A stretch of 64,000 nucleotides of DNA. It comes from Lampris incognitus (Eukaryota; Chordata; Actinopteri; Lampriformes; Lampridae). A program made the position numbers and the translations under genes. Shown here one piece after another: positions 27,501 to 33,525 of the stretch (within the stretch, counting starts at the first letter, position 1; each line of letters opens with the position of its first letter). Below the pieces are notes generated by a model. That model saw only the letters and a list, made by a program, of their open reading frames with translations, did not search any database and was not told the origin of the DNA. The stretch is taken from the NCBI RefSeq assembly GCF_029633865.1, contig NC_079216.1, forward strand, positions 19,995,019 to 20,059,018, in the 5' to 3' direction.

Positions 27501-29613
27501 CCTCAGGCAGAGACAATTTTGTCGCCGACCTGCTCTCTCGCTCTGTCTCCACCCCAGCTCCACAGACGGACACTGACTGTGTGGAAAAGGACATTGTCCA
27601 AATGCTACACACACCCATTCAGGCCACTGTCTCTCTGCAGAAGCTGAGGGTAACCTCCGAACACGACCCTGTCCTCTCCCAGCTCCGCACCTACATCCAG
27701 CACTGCTGGCCTCACAAGGTCCCAGTGGAGCTGGCTGCGTTCGCCCGAGTCAGACAGGAGCTCTCCTGCTGGAACGACACCTGCGTGGCACGTGGGTTTT
27801 GCACAGTGGTCCCAGCTGCTCTCCGTGCGCGTGGTTTGAATATGGCGCATGAAGGCCACCTGGGCATTGTGAAACTGAAACAGCGCTGCTGAGACCTGGT
27901 GTGGTGGCCGGGGATAGACAGCGATATTGAGGCTCTGGTGAAGGACTGTTCTGCCTACCTTGTGAGTGGCAAGACTGGCCACCAGGCTCCCCCACCCCTG
28001 CAACCTCTCGCCTGGCCCTCTCAGCCCTGGGAACACCTGCAGTTGGAGATTTGTGGTGAGATCCATGGCGTTCCCCACCACCAACGCTTCATGGTGGTCG
28101 CCTACGATCTACACTCAAAATGGCCTGAACTCACCACTTCCGGCACTGTGACCTCACAGATCATCATCGACTTCCTGGACTCTCTCTTCTCTCGCTGGGG
28201 CCTCCCAAAGACCATTACCACTGACAACGGCCCTCAGCTGGTCTCTGCTGAGTTCACTGCTTATCTCAACAGCAAGGGTATCCGTCATATACGCACTGCA
28301 TACTACCACCCCCAGGCCAATGGCGGTGTTGAACATTTTCACCAGTCACTGAAGAACAGCCTCAGAGCACACATGGCCCAAGGGTGCTCTTTCACGCAGG
28401 CCATCCGTCACACTCTGCTGCACTATCGGGCCACACAGCACTCGACCACAGGCGTCTCCCCAGCCTCTCTCATGCTAGGCCGGGAACCGTGCATGCCCCT
28501 TGACAGGCTCCGCCCCTCCACACCCCAGGCACCTCTCTCTGGGGTCAGAGCCTCAGTCACTCGTCAGCAGACGCGGATGAAGCAACGGTTTGACCAGTCA
28601 AAACGAACCAGGGTGCCAGACATCAATGTGTCAGACTGGGTCAGGGTCCGCAGGCCCCACAGGGACAATAAAATGGCTTCATACTGGTCCTCTCCTCTCC
28701 AAGTCACCCGTCAGCTGGGCCCAGCCACTTACCTCCTCAGCGATGGCACTCGGTGGCACTCCAGTCGTCTACGGAAGGTGTCAGCTCCGCCACACACAGC
28801 TGGTGACACCTTAGCCATTCCCTCAGCATGGCGAGACGCCCCGGGGCTTCATGCAGCTCCTACATGGGCCCCAGACATTCCTGGGCCTCAGCTTCCCCTG
28901 CCTTCTCCCTCCCCACCTCGGCCTGCCCAGCCTCAGGCCGCCCCGCAACCTGTTCGCACACATTTACGCCCTGGCCACCTAGAGGACTTTGTGTCAACCT
29001 TTCATGTTTGAAATCCTGCCGGGGGGGGGGGGGTTTTATGTCTGCACACATCGGCAGTGCTGCATTTGATTTGGTGCTGTTCTATTGTGCTGGGATCGAT
29101 TGGTGATGCCTGTGGGCTCTGGGTTGTTTGATCGGGTCTGCCTGTGATGCTGTGTTAGTCTAAATAAAGAATGCAACGTAGAGGTTGTGTCGAGCGACAG
29201 CGCTGTGTCCTGACGTGATTTCTAAATACAATAGTTTCCCCATGGTCCTGTTTTATAATGGTTTTTATAATCTGTTTTCTAGTTCTGGCATCAGAGCTAA
29301 CGAAATTATTGGACAAACAAGGGACCAATTTGTTTGACATCTTTAACCCAGAGGTGCTTCCTCAGGATGTAAGTAAGCTGTTTACTCTTTCTCTCGTCCT
29401 GTTGTTTTCTTTTTCTTTTTCTCTGAATTTCCCCTATTGTGTTTTTGTCTGTTTTTCATTATGCCCACAGTCTTCTCTGTCCATGTTTGTATATTCAGGT
29501 TCCCTCTCTCCTCCTTTTCTATCCACCTGTTGTAGGGCTTTGTGGTGATCAAGATGGACTTTGGTTTCCCTCATCATCTCCTGGTTGAGTTCCTTAGGAA
29601 GACGCTGGACTAA
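424..29613 (+). CDS. cetp: Cholesteryl ester transfer protein, C-terminal part (9 exons, gene level)
   Basis: Nine exons joined in consistent phase: 424-523, 2227-2306, 6116-6166, 6446-6598, 7640-7707, 12101-12143, 15195-15267, 29283-29368, 29536-29613. All have AG acceptors and GT donors. The peptide contains blocks characteristic of CETP rather than PLTP or [35 protein letters not shown], and the tail [20 protein letters not shown] before the stop. CETP is a secreted plasma lipid-transfer protein of the BPI/LBP/PLTP fold. It moves cholesteryl ester and triglyceride between lipoproteins, and in mammals its C-terminal amphipathic helix is needed for neutral-lipid transfer. That helix is recognisable here. 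The 5' exons lie before the window. The introns carry many transposons, including a 14-kb intron before the penultimate exon. No frame lesion was seen in the exons, so the gene is probably functional. Confidence 0.9.
524..867. other. CETP intron, AT-rich
   Basis: Holds a pyrimidine-rich run (540-600) and a self-complementary taattaattacataattaat stretch at 815-870. No gene. Confidence 0.5.
868..1975 (+). mobile_element. L2-like LINE, 5'-truncated, decayed
   Basis: Two overlapping frames carry reverse-transcriptase remnants: [10 protein letters not shown] and [13 protein letters not shown] near 1015-1155, then the C-terminal signature [27 protein letters not shown] near 1567-1740, in another frame. 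The 3' end has the family-like sequence taaataaaagctattatt and a short ATT-type tail near 1945-1975. A segment of about 50 bases (ctcttggccaggttattc) occurs twice, at 868-920 and 1063-1120, indicating a local duplication. It lies inside a CETP intron and has several frame breaks, so it is inactive. Confidence 0.75.
2227..2306 (+). CDS. cetp: CETP exon b
   Basis: Acceptor cag ends at 2226 and a strong donor gtaagt lies at 2307-2312. It reads [17 protein letters not shown] and then [10 protein letters not shown], matching the CETP block with conserved QDGR. Phase 1 entry and phase 0 exit agree with both neighbours. Confidence 0.85.
3014..4638 (-). mobile_element. Tc1/mariner transposon, near full length
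   Basis: A 1625-bp element bounded by TA (3012-3013 and 4639-4640) with long terminal inverted repeats of roughly 210 bp. Both start CAGTGCATCC and share blocks such as AAAGTATTCAC and TTATGTTACAGCC. The single gene runs on the - strand. It sits inside RTE copy a. The uninterrupted paralogue at about 52905-52925 shows the empty site with one TA, which proves both the borders and the target duplication. Confidence 0.95.
3221..4240 (-). pseudogene. Tc1 transposase with nonsense at codon 3
   Basis: The expected ATG is at 4240-4238, but the third codon is TAA (4234-4232). After that the frame is open for 334 codons to the stop at 3221-3223. In order it has a paired-like DNA-binding region ([20 protein letters not shown], then [12 protein letters not shown]), the first catalytic aspartate in [13 protein letters not shown], the second in [12 protein letters not shown], and the glutamate in [15 protein letters not shown] (DD34E type). 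All three catalytic residues are present. The next methionine is well inside the DNA-binding domain, so initiation downstream would lose most of it. The copy is therefore non-autonomous although otherwise well preserved, which suggests recent loss. Confidence 0.92.
5400..5715 (+). mobile_element. L2-like LINE 3' end nested in RTE copy a
   Basis: Encodes the typical last residues [13 protein letters not shown] and [15 protein letters not shown], followed by a 3' end with gtcgctttggataaaagc and a taatgtaatgtaa tail. The RTE coding sequence stops at about 5399 and resumes at about 5716. A short repeat of taacct at both borders fits a target duplication. Part of the same 3' end occurs inverted near 15465-15505. 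Confidence 0.7.
6116..6166 (+). CDS. cetp: CETP exon c
   Basis: A 51-base exon with acceptor ttttcag and donor gtaata. It reads [17 protein letters not shown] (17 codons, phase 0 on both sides), the position of the short CETP segment before the IF/FQE helix end. Confidence 0.75.
6446..6598 (+). CDS. cetp: CETP exon d
   Basis: A 51-codon exon in phase 0. Acceptor gtgccag ends at 6445 and the donor is a non-optimal gtcaga at 6599. It reads from [18 protein letters not shown] to RSPTFSFQT, corresponding to the CETP segment with a conserved cysteine strand pair. The weak donor is a possible source of alternative splicing but is only a sequence observation. Confidence 0.7.
6735..6812 (+). repeat. 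Interspersed-repeat 3' end fragment
   Basis: Reads gccactgaggcaaatg and then ctacacaaataaaattgact, the same 3' end as the repeat at 43690-44400. Only the last 80 bases are present. A 13-base G run follows at 6831-6843. Confidence 0.55.
7040..7330 (+). mobile_element. LINE 3' untranslated end with (TTGCC)n tail
   Basis: The segment ends atgtgctatatgaataaact followed by ttgccttgctttgccttgcc, the imperfect pentamer tail seen at CR1/L2-type LINE ends. No coding part remains apart from a few residues before 7080. Confidence 0.5.
7640..7707 (+). CDS. cetp: CETP exon e
   Basis: Acceptor gatgtag and donor gtaaga. It reads [19 protein letters not shown], matching the CETP strand with ASY-x-K-[KR]-LFL. 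It leaves two bases that join the next exon. Confidence 0.8.
7815..8700. mobile_element. Half of a foldback element, split by a solo LTR
   Basis: Segments 7815-7994 and 8444-8640 match, in order, the left arm of the palindrome at 12287-13053. Shared blocks include gcccttgccaaacgagttc, aatctctctgtattt, ccagagct and atgacgaaag-like runs. Between them lies a 444-bp LTR. No second arm is present, so this is a half element or a deletion product. Confidence 0.7.
7995..8438 (+). mobile_element. Solo LTR (444 bp) with 5-bp target duplication
   Basis: Starts TGCTATGG and ends CTAACA (TG...CA). It is flanked on both sides by GCAAC (7990-7994 and 8439-8443), a 5-bp target duplication as made by retroviral-type integrases. 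Inside are a TATA-like cttataaacg near 8329 and an AATAAA near 8387, giving a short R region. No internal genes are next to it, so it is a recombined solo LTR. Its sequence does not match the two LTR elements elsewhere in the window. Confidence 0.75.
8701..9129. other. Intronic sequence, unassigned
   Basis: No exon or known repeat. Contains a short perfect palindrome attgtaatagctatagagct with its partner at 9074-9103. Confidence 0.45.
9130..10035 (+). mobile_element. RTE-like LINE copy b, 5'-truncated
   Basis: Begins within the reverse transcriptase, then [14 protein letters not shown] (catalytic FADD, near 9270), [38 protein letters not shown]. After a frame break it continues [18 protein letters not shown] and [20 protein letters not shown]. 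The 3' end cccctaacaggaacagctg is followed by a (TAG)n tail to about 10035. There are at least two frame breaks. Confidence 0.85.
10036..10844. other. Intronic sequence, unassigned
   Basis: Between two RTE copies. Short frames only, no element ends recognised. Confidence 0.45.
10845..11820 (-). mobile_element. RTE-like LINE copy c, 5' half with endonuclease
   Basis: Read on the - strand. An untranslated leader (11820-11600, with a C/G run at 11730) is followed by an AP-type endonuclease domain: [16 protein letters not shown] near 11480, [18 protein letters not shown] near 11220, an altered [19 protein letters not shown] near 11090 (expected D-x-N motif degraded), and [16 protein letters not shown] sequence near 10930. 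It ends abruptly at about 10845, before the reverse transcriptase, so it is 3'-truncated or rearranged. Confidence 0.75.
12101..12143 (+). CDS. cetp: CETP exon f
   Basis: A 43-base exon between acceptor ttctctag and donor gtgagg. With the two carried bases it reads [15 protein letters not shown]. The peptide is variable in the family, so the call rests mainly on splice sites, phase and position. Confidence 0.65.
12185..12286. repeat. Partial arm of the foldback element
   Basis: About 100 bases (cattaaagctcttgctaaac and cgccagataaatctctc) repeat the left-arm sequence of the palindrome that starts immediately after it. It is either a truncated neighbouring copy or a local duplication. Confidence 0.6.
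12287..13053. mobile_element. Large foldback (palindromic) element
   Basis: Two arms of roughly 360 bases read as inverted copies around a centre near 12665-12690. Pairs include aacatgagat (12299) with atctcatgtt (13031), the aatgtggga block (about 12393) with tcccacatcc (about 12922), cttgccgaacgagttcac with gtgaactcatttggcaagg, and ccagagctgaactttcgtg with acggaagttcagctctgg. There is no open frame. The structure fits a non-autonomous foldback/MITE-type DNA element. It lies in the CETP intron after exon f. Confidence 0.85.
13059..13330 (-). mobile_element. L2-like LINE endonuclease start, fragment
   Basis: Encodes [18 protein letters not shown] and [11 protein letters not shown], matching the N-terminal endonuclease block (N-R-[AS]-L-x-NK ... 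ETWL) of L2-type LINEs. The catalytic glutamate of the ETWL motif is present. It runs into sequence without homology at both ends. Confidence 0.6.
13331..14019. other. Intronic sequence, unassigned
   Basis: Nothing recognised beyond short frames. May include more of the decayed LINE continued at 14020. Confidence 0.4.
14020..14330 (+). mobile_element. Decayed LINE-type fragment
   Basis: One + frame reads [19 protein letters not shown], then a stop, then [15 protein letters not shown]. This resembles the segment preceding the zinc-finger-like region of fish retroelements whose C-terminus also appears at 58800-59370. The expected cysteine motif after HRW is not recognisable. A C run interrupts the start at 14113. 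Confidence 0.4.
14410..14890 (-). other. Possible LINE ORF1-like remnant
   Basis: An 87-codon - strand frame (14703-14440) is rich in heptad-like hydrophobic and charged residues ([19 protein letters not shown]) and may be a coiled coil. This would fit an ORF1 protein of a LINE. No decisive motif was found. Confidence 0.25.
15195..15267 (+). CDS. cetp: CETP exon g
   Basis: Acceptor tttccag and donor gtaaga. It reads [20 protein letters not shown] then KVLF, matching the CETP helix that ends in GIP. An alternative acceptor one codon later (cagcag) is possible. The following intron is 14 kb. Confidence 0.75.
15268..16069. other. Intronic sequence, mostly unassigned
   Basis: A 45-base inverse of the L2-type 3' end (ttggcagacagttatccgga) lies at 15465-15505. 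Otherwise nothing recognised. Confidence 0.45.
16070..16808 (+). mobile_element. Penelope-like element, 5' part
   Basis: The terminal sequence gaaacagttcatctggacac and the tcactcatctaagtgacc block is followed from about 16480 by [31 protein letters not shown] and, after a stop, the segment [24 protein letters not shown] sequence to KINKQ. This is the N-terminal reverse-transcriptase region of Penelope-like retroelements. It is cut off at 16808 by an I/Nimb-like LINE. Confidence 0.8.
16809..18965 (-). mobile_element. I/Nimb-like LINE, 3'-truncated
   Basis: Reading from 18965 downward on the - strand: endonuclease start with [20 protein letters not shown] (near 18835), [24 protein letters not shown] block and [20 protein letters not shown] (18420-18240), then a linker, the reverse-transcriptase fingers [26 protein letters not shown] and CSNYRGI (17430-17240), [20 protein letters not shown] (17138), and the FADD catalytic block (LFADDVI near 16850). 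Several frame breaks are present. It ends at 16809 soon after the catalytic motif, joined directly to a Penelope-like fragment. Clade name from memory. Confidence 0.75.
18972..19192 (-). mobile_element. tRNA-derived SINE type A1, partial
   Basis: Right-hand (tail) part of the SINE also present at 46533, 47669 and 51849: (atcc)n tail, cttatcctgctctcaggg, catcacagggcc, tgtctttggactgtgggagg. It stops at 19192, where a LINE begins, so the tRNA-like head is missing. Confidence 0.75.
19195..20445 (+). mobile_element. CR1/jockey-type LINE, 5'-truncated
   Basis: Frames carry [18 protein letters not shown] (19310), [17 protein letters not shown] (the FADD motif is changed to FADT), [14 protein letters not shown], then [19 protein letters not shown] and [13 protein letters not shown]. 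The 3' end has aaatgtatgaccgaaataaa and a (TTCA)n tail at 20423-20445. The altered catalytic aspartate and several frame breaks make it inactive. Confidence 0.75.
20465..20578 (+). mobile_element. Penelope-like element 3' terminal piece
   Basis: Contains gaggtcacttagatgagtga and gatgaactgttttaac, the inverted counterpart of the start at 16070. It is probably the other end of the same insertion, whose middle has been replaced by LINE and SINE sequence. Confidence 0.6.
20655..23225. mobile_element. TIR DNA element, about 2.6 kb, no transposase
   Basis: The left end CAGTGGCGTGTCCAG and right end GGGACACGCCACTA are inverted copies over about 13 bases. The CAGTGGCG start resembles hAT-superfamily ends, but no clear 8-bp target duplication was found. 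The interior has no long open frame. It includes SINE-like sequence at 22130-22565. A non-autonomous or decayed element is the best reading. Confidence 0.6.
22435..22565 (+). mobile_element. SINE type A2 tail fragment
   Basis: Contains cctgaccaaggcaatggg, ggagttggtccccgggcgc and actgctcctggctacacagc, the same 3' body as the SINE interrupted at 34522/40985 and the one at 30728. Confidence 0.6.
23400..24180. repeat. Interspersed repeat with direct duplication
   Basis: Starts with tcagaatagaaacactttgt, an end sequence of a fish interspersed repeat. A block of about 150 bases containing tgcatgggctagca, tcttcgggc and agggccgtggtcc occurs at 23627-23770 and again at 23870-24030. No coding sequence was recognised. 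Confidence 0.5.
24180..24811. other. Unassigned intronic sequence
   Basis: CETP intron sequence, moderately AT-rich. No gene, splice-exon candidate or clear repeat boundary was recognised. Confidence 0.5.
24812..25011 (+). repeat. 5' LTR of the gypsy element
   Basis: Begins tgttatgtatgcacac and ends taaatacaata. Contains an AATAAA (ctaaataaagaatgc) near 24938 that would end transcripts. Confidence 0.88.
25024..25890 (+). pseudogene. Gypsy gag, frameshifted
   Basis: ATG at 25024 ([20 protein letters not shown]). A one-base shift near 25230-25245 moves the frame to ...[17 protein letters not shown], and capsid-like sequence follows ([20 protein letters not shown]). A further shift near 25700 separates it from two zinc knuckles, [16 protein letters not shown] and [14 protein letters not shown], at about 25725-25830. 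Gag forms the particle and the knuckles bind the RNA. Confidence 0.85.
25889..27892 (+). pseudogene. Gypsy pol: protease remnant, reverse transcriptase, RNase H
   Basis: The protease motif [10 protein letters not shown] lies at about 25922-25950 in a different frame from what follows, so a shift near 25950 breaks it. Reverse transcriptase: [48 protein letters not shown] and the catalytic YLDDIVV at about 26742-26762. RNase [31 protein letters not shown] block, and LRTDHQAL. The frame ends in a TGA at 27890-27892 inside the integrase zinc domain ([14 protein letters not shown] then stop). Confidence 0.92.
27893..29011 (+). pseudogene. Gypsy integrase
   Basis: Continues the frame after the stop at 27890: [19 protein letters not shown]. 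The second cysteine of the zinc pair appears as tyrosine (CSAYLVSGK). The core has the aspartates in [10 protein letters not shown] and [10 protein letters not shown] and the glutamate in [14 protein letters not shown], so the DDE triad is kept. A basic, proline-rich tail ends with [10 protein letters not shown]. No chromodomain. Confidence 0.92.
29034..29233 (+). repeat. 3' LTR of the gypsy element
   Basis: Begins ttttatgtctgcacac (TG start changed to TT) after the G-rich polypurine tract, and ends taaatacaata. Its AATAAA, near 29162, lies in the sense strand of CETP, 120 bases before the penultimate exon. Confidence 0.88.
29283..29368 (+). CDS. cetp: CETP exon h (penultimate)
   Basis: Acceptor ttttctag ends at 29282 and donor gtaagt is at 29369. 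It reads [19 protein letters not shown] followed by NPEVLPQD, one of the most conserved CETP blocks. A Ty3/gypsy 3' LTR ends at 29233, only 49 bases before the exon, so the branch point and pyrimidine tract must lie in those 49 bases or inside the LTR. Confidence 0.9.
29536..29613 (+). CDS. cetp: CETP terminal coding exon
   Basis: Acceptor ttgtag, then [25 protein letters not shown] and stop TAA at 29611-29613. The aromatic GFP motif and hydrophobic last helix are the CETP C-terminus. About 290 bases of plain AT-rich sequence follow before the first repeat. No canonical AATAAA was found close to the stop. Confidence 0.92.
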   Translation, partial: GFVVIKMDFGFPHHLLVEFLRKTLD

Positions 29614-29907
29614 TCTGGCATAACTCCCCCGAGTGTTTTGAATCAAATTGATATAAAAACAGATTATAAAGAAATTTGATTCTCTTAGTGTTTCAGGAAA
29701 AAATATCTGTAACAATGTTCTTCATTGTAATTATAAAGGCTTGTGATGCATGTATCTTGACAAAGGTGTGGGTGTGTTAATTGTCATGTGATTTCAAACT
29801 GCATTTAGAAAATTGGTCATTTTAATTGGCAATTTTAAGTGTATTATATTCAGCTCAATGAAAAAAGTAAATGTTTAATAACTTTTCTGATCCAAATATG
29901 GGCTCTC
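29614..29907 (+). other. cetp: CETP 3' flank, no repeat
   Basis: Follows the CETP stop and presumably contains the 3' untranslated region. AT-rich, with ataaaaac and aaagtaaatg motifs but no canonical AATAAA. Confidence 0.4.
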
Positions 29908-30727
29908 AGAAGTTGAATCAGTTCATATGGACAACGTTTATTGAGAAATGTTCCATCACTCATCTAAGTGACCTCTCAGTCTCAGCTCACTGCAGGTATC
30001 CCCATCCTTATAAACAATATGGTGGCATAACGACCCAAACCAACGGCCAGTTTCATATGCAAATTAGAGTTAATCTGGTCATGTGTACCATTCACAGAGT
30101 ATTTGGGAATGTTCGCAATCACAGCATTGTAAGATGGTGACAGATGTACTCTTGCCACCCCCACACCATGTTAACATAAGTTCACAGCAAATCTGAGGAG
30201 GTGTATCAGAGGACACATGGGGATGTAATGGAACCCCAAATTAGCTGGTTAATTGGCAGTTACTGGTGGTTACCATGTATTGTAATCACAGCATTGTAAA
30301 ATGGCAACAGACGTACTCTTGGGCTCCCTTCCTCAGTTCAGGGATGGTCGTTCCCTCTTCACATAGATTGCCTCTTTGACTCTCCGTTCAAACCAGTGTT
30401 CCTCCCTATCAAGGATGTGCACATCCTCATGCTTGGAAGAGTGGCCACTGGCCTGTAGATGGTGTAGACTGTGGGGTCCCGGCCTGACGTGTTAGCTCTT
30501 CTGCGCTGTGCCATCCTCTTGGCCAGCGTCTGTTTGGTTTCCCCAATATACAAGTCACGGCAACCCTCCTGTCATTTAACAGCATACACTATATTGCTCT
30601 GTTTGTGCCAGCGGGTCTGATCCTTGGGGTGGGCTAATTTTTGGCGCAGCATAATTTGGGGTTTGAAAACTACTGAGACATGGCATTTGGAAAATGAAAG
30701 AAAGCCACGTTGTTTGACATTGTGTCC

Positions 30728-31058
30728 TTACAAGGAATTGTATTCTTACAATGAATGTGTTCTCTGCATTTAACCCATCCTATTGTATAGGAGCAGTGGG
30801 CAGCTGCAGCGTCCAGGGACCATCTGCATGTCTTCGTTCCGTTGCCTTGCTTAGGGACACCGGCGGGAATATTAACCCTAACATGAATGTCTTTTTGATG
30901 AAGGGAAGAAACTGGAGCACCCACGGGAAACCCCCATGGACATGGGGAGAACATGCAAACTCCACACAGAAAGGACCTGGGATGGCCTGGGGTTCGAACC
31001 CCGGACCTTCTTGCTGTGAGGGAACAGTGCTAACCACTGGACCACCATGGTTATGCAT
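30728..31058 (-). mobile_element. tRNA-derived SINE type A2
   Basis: On the - strand: tRNA-like head with box A around 31040 (tggttagcactgttccctc) and box B ggttcgaacccc at about 30990, a middle shared with type A1 (catgttctccccatgtcc), then the A2-specific catgttagggttaatattcc and a tail with gcccactgctcctat and gggttaaatgcagag. Confidence 0.8.
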
Positions 31059-31339
31059 CTCAACTATTCCAACAAAGCCACCACATACAGAATCACATTA
31101 GGTATATGCTTAGACAGCTGTTGTCCTTCTCCTCTGTTCGATCGGCTGGTGCACTGTTTGGGCATCTTCCTGGCTTTGACAAACGCCCAGTTAGGATAAC
31201 CACACTTAACCAGGGCCTGTTTAATGTGAGATTTATTCCCTTCCCCGGCTGCTGTGTCGGTGGGGGCGTTGTCAGCTCAGTGGTACAGTGTCCTGATGAC
31301 TCCTAGTTTGTGCTCCAGTGGATGATGAGAGTCAAACCT

Positions 31340-31718
31340 TAGAAGATCATCTCGGATCCCTCACATCCTGCTCATCACCTCTTCCAGCTCCTTCCTTCAG
31401 GGAAGCGCTACAGGTCACTGTCCACTAAGACTAAATGCTTCACAAACAGTTTTTTACCCCTAGCCGTCAGGACTCTGAAATCCTCCCTATAGTCCCCTCC
31501 TCACACACCATTGGCATAAATACCACTATTCCCCTAATTGTTGTGCGTGATGTGTTTATTTCTGTTATTGTGTAACTGTATAGTTCATAATAATATGTGG
31601 AGTGTCTTTTGTTGTCCATGTATGTATTGTGCTGCAGAGTTTAATGTGTACCAAAAACAAATTCCACCGGCCTTGGTCGTGTGGCTAATAAAACAATCTA
31701 ATCTAATCTAATCTAATC
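31340..31718 (+). mobile_element. Rex1-like LINE 3' end
   Basis: Encodes the terminal HPAHHLFQLLPSGKRYRSL and TNSFLPLAVRTLKSSL, then a 3' end with ccttggtcgtgtggctaat and a (TAATC)n tail at 31695-31718. Inserted into the Penelope-like element. Confidence 0.7.
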
Positions 31719-31861
31719 CAAGTACTGATCAGTATGTGTTGGTTTATGGTAAACATCAACAATCAAACGTCCCTCATGACCAATTGCAAGTTCACAGTCA
31801 AGGAAGGCTAACCTGTCATTTTTCATATCCTTCCTGGCGAACTTGATGTGAATATGCAGTT

Positions 31862-32402
31862 AATCTACTACTACTTTCCACTACTCCCACAAGGGGTCGC
31901 CACAGCGTATCATTTATTGTCATTTCGTCCTTTCCTCTGCATCTTCCTTTGTCACACCAGCCACCTGCATTTCCTCCTTCACCGCATCCATGAACCTCCT
32001 CTTTGGCCTTCCTCTTGTCTGGCAGCTCCATCTTCAGCGTCCTTCCCCCAATATACCCAGCATCTCTCCTCCACACATGTCCAAACCATCTCAATCTTGC
32101 CTCTCTTGCTTTGTCTCCAAACCATCCAACTTGAGCTGTTCTCTAATATACTCGTTCGTAATCCTGTCCTCCTTTGTTACTCCTGGCATGTCATCTGGAC
32201 CAACCGCCTTTCCATTTTGTCATTCTCTTCATAGCTGCACTCACTTCCTCCTTGCTAATCCACCGCACTTCCTGATTCACTATCCCCACATCATCCAATC
32301 TTCTCTCTCTCTCATTTTATTCATTCATCAGCCCCTTAAACTACTCCTTCCACCTTCTCAACACACTCTCCTCGCTTGTCAGCACATTTCCATCTCTCTC
32401 CT
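31862..32402 (-). mobile_element. RTE-like LINE copy d with internal deletion
   Basis: The - strand carries an N-terminal reverse-transcriptase part (ISKEEVSAAMKRMTKWKGG-like, 32260-32200) joined at about 32180 to the C-terminal part [20 protein letters not shown] (32094 downward) and MNDTLWRPL-type end. The 3' end ggggtcgccac carries a short (CTA)n tail near 31866. The catalytic region is missing. Confidence 0.8.
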
Positions 32403-33525
32403 TCTCAACTGACTGCAGGTATTCCCACCCTTATAAACAATACAGTGGCGTAACAACCAAAAACAACGATCAGTCTCATATGCAAATGACCATGATCATT
32501 AACTAGAGTTACAATGGCCATGTGTATATACCAAGTCCAGTTGCACTTGATTCGACTCCTTTGGATAACCATGACCTGGATGAATGAGAACATTCACAGA
32601 CAATGGCCATGTGTACTATTCACATACAGGAGGGGCCCAAGAGTATATCTGTTGCCATCTTACAATGCTGTGACTGCAACTATCCCCCAATCCTCTGTGA
32701 ATTGGTCGACCCCAAGGATTGGGTCCCCCAACACAAACAGAGCAATATAGTGCACACTGTTAAGTGCCAGGAGGGTTGCCGTGACTTGTAAATCAGGGAA
32801 ACCAAACAGACGCTGGCCAAGAGGATGGCACAACACAGGAGAGCTAAAACACATCAGGCTAGGACTTCACAGTCTACATCAGGGGTGGCTAACCATGTGC
32901 CTTGGAGAGCCATGTATATATGCAGGTTTTCATTCCAGCCGGACTCCACACCAGGTGATTTCCCTGATTAGCAATCCTTCAGTCAAAGAGGAAGAATGTA
33001 TCAGTGAAATCACCTCGTGTGGTGTCAGGTTGGAATGAAAAACCTGCATACATATGGCTCTCCATGGCACATGGTTAGCCACCGCTGGTCTACACCATCT
33101 ACAGGCCAGTGGCCACTCTTTCAAGGACGAAGATGTGCACACCCTTGATAGGGAGGAAAGCTATTTTGAACGGGGAGTCAAAAAGGCCATCTATGTGAAG
33201 AGGGAACGACCATCCCTGAACCAAGGAAGGGAGCCCAAGAGTACATACTATGTCGCCATCTTATAATGCTGTGATTGCAAATATTCCACAATCCTCTGTG
33301 AATAGTACACATGACTACTGTAACTCTAGTTAATGAGCATGGTAGTTTGAAATGAAACCGATTGTTGGTTTCAGTCGTTATACCACTGTATTGTTTATAA
33401 GGGTGAGGATAGCTGCAGTCAGTTGAGACTGGAGGTCACTTGGATGAGTGATGAAACGTTTCTCTCCTTAAACGTTGTGTCCAGCTGAACTGATTCAACT
33501 TCCTGTGATTTCCTTACCTGGATTA
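32403..33525 (+). mobile_element. Penelope-like element, GIY-YIG end, interrupted by a MITE
   Basis: The + strand reads IVHTVKCQEGCRDL, a stop, ETKQTLAKRMAQHRR (32760-32850). After a 208-bp insertion it resumes at 33088 with YTIYRPVATL-type sequence, then SFKDEDVHTLDREESYFERG and VKKAIYVKRERPSLN (33120-33230). The terminus gatgaaacgtttctctcc and gttgtgtccagctgaactga is at 33450-33500. The glutamate of the GIY-YIG fold (FERGVKKAIYV region) is present but the frame has stops. Confidence 0.82.
32880..33087. mobile_element. hAT-type MITE, 208 bp, inside the Penelope endonuclease
   Basis: The ends CAGGGGTGGCTAACCATGTG and the inverse of CACATGGTTAGCCACCGCTG match at 19 of 20 bases. The inverted similarity runs on to the centre (gcaggttttcattccagcc pairs with the facing arm). 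The flanks gtctacat (32872-32879) and gtctacac (33088-33095) match at 7 of 8 bases, an 8-bp target duplication typical of hAT. No coding capacity. Confidence 0.88.

Larger units (their letters stand above)
24812..29233 (+). mobile_element. Ty3/gypsy LTR retrotransposon (4.4 kb), decayed
   Basis: LTRs of about 200 bp lie at 24812-25011 and 29034-29233 and differ at about 6 positions (3%). The flanks share gtttc (24807-24811 and 29234-29238), a 5-bp target duplication. A leader ttggcgacgagg follows the 5' LTR and a 13-base G run forms the polypurine tract before the 3' LTR. Gene order gag, protease, reverse transcriptase, RNase H, integrase places it in Ty3/gypsy. No envelope gene and no chromodomain. 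Several frame breaks inactivate it. It lies in the sense orientation inside the last long CETP intron. Confidence 0.93.
29908..31861 (-). mobile_element. Penelope-like element, 3' half, with nested insertions
   Basis: Read downward from 31861 on the - strand: FARKDMKNDRLAFLDCELAI and VDVYHKPTHTDQYL (31850-31725), FDSHHPLEHKLGVIRTL (31340-31290), a reverse-transcriptase end, then the GIY-YIG endonuclease region ending MYIGETKQTLAKRMAQRRR (30553 downward), and the terminal gacctctcagtctcagctcac block near 29965. Interrupted by a LINE tail at 31340-31718 and a SINE at 30728-31058. The GIY-YIG domain is the hallmark of Penelope-like elements. Several stops. Confidence 0.85.

Noticed and set aside
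25878..28084. Several long - strand frames over 25.6-28.1 kb
   Set aside because: Shadows of the gypsy gag and pol genes; no motifs of their own.
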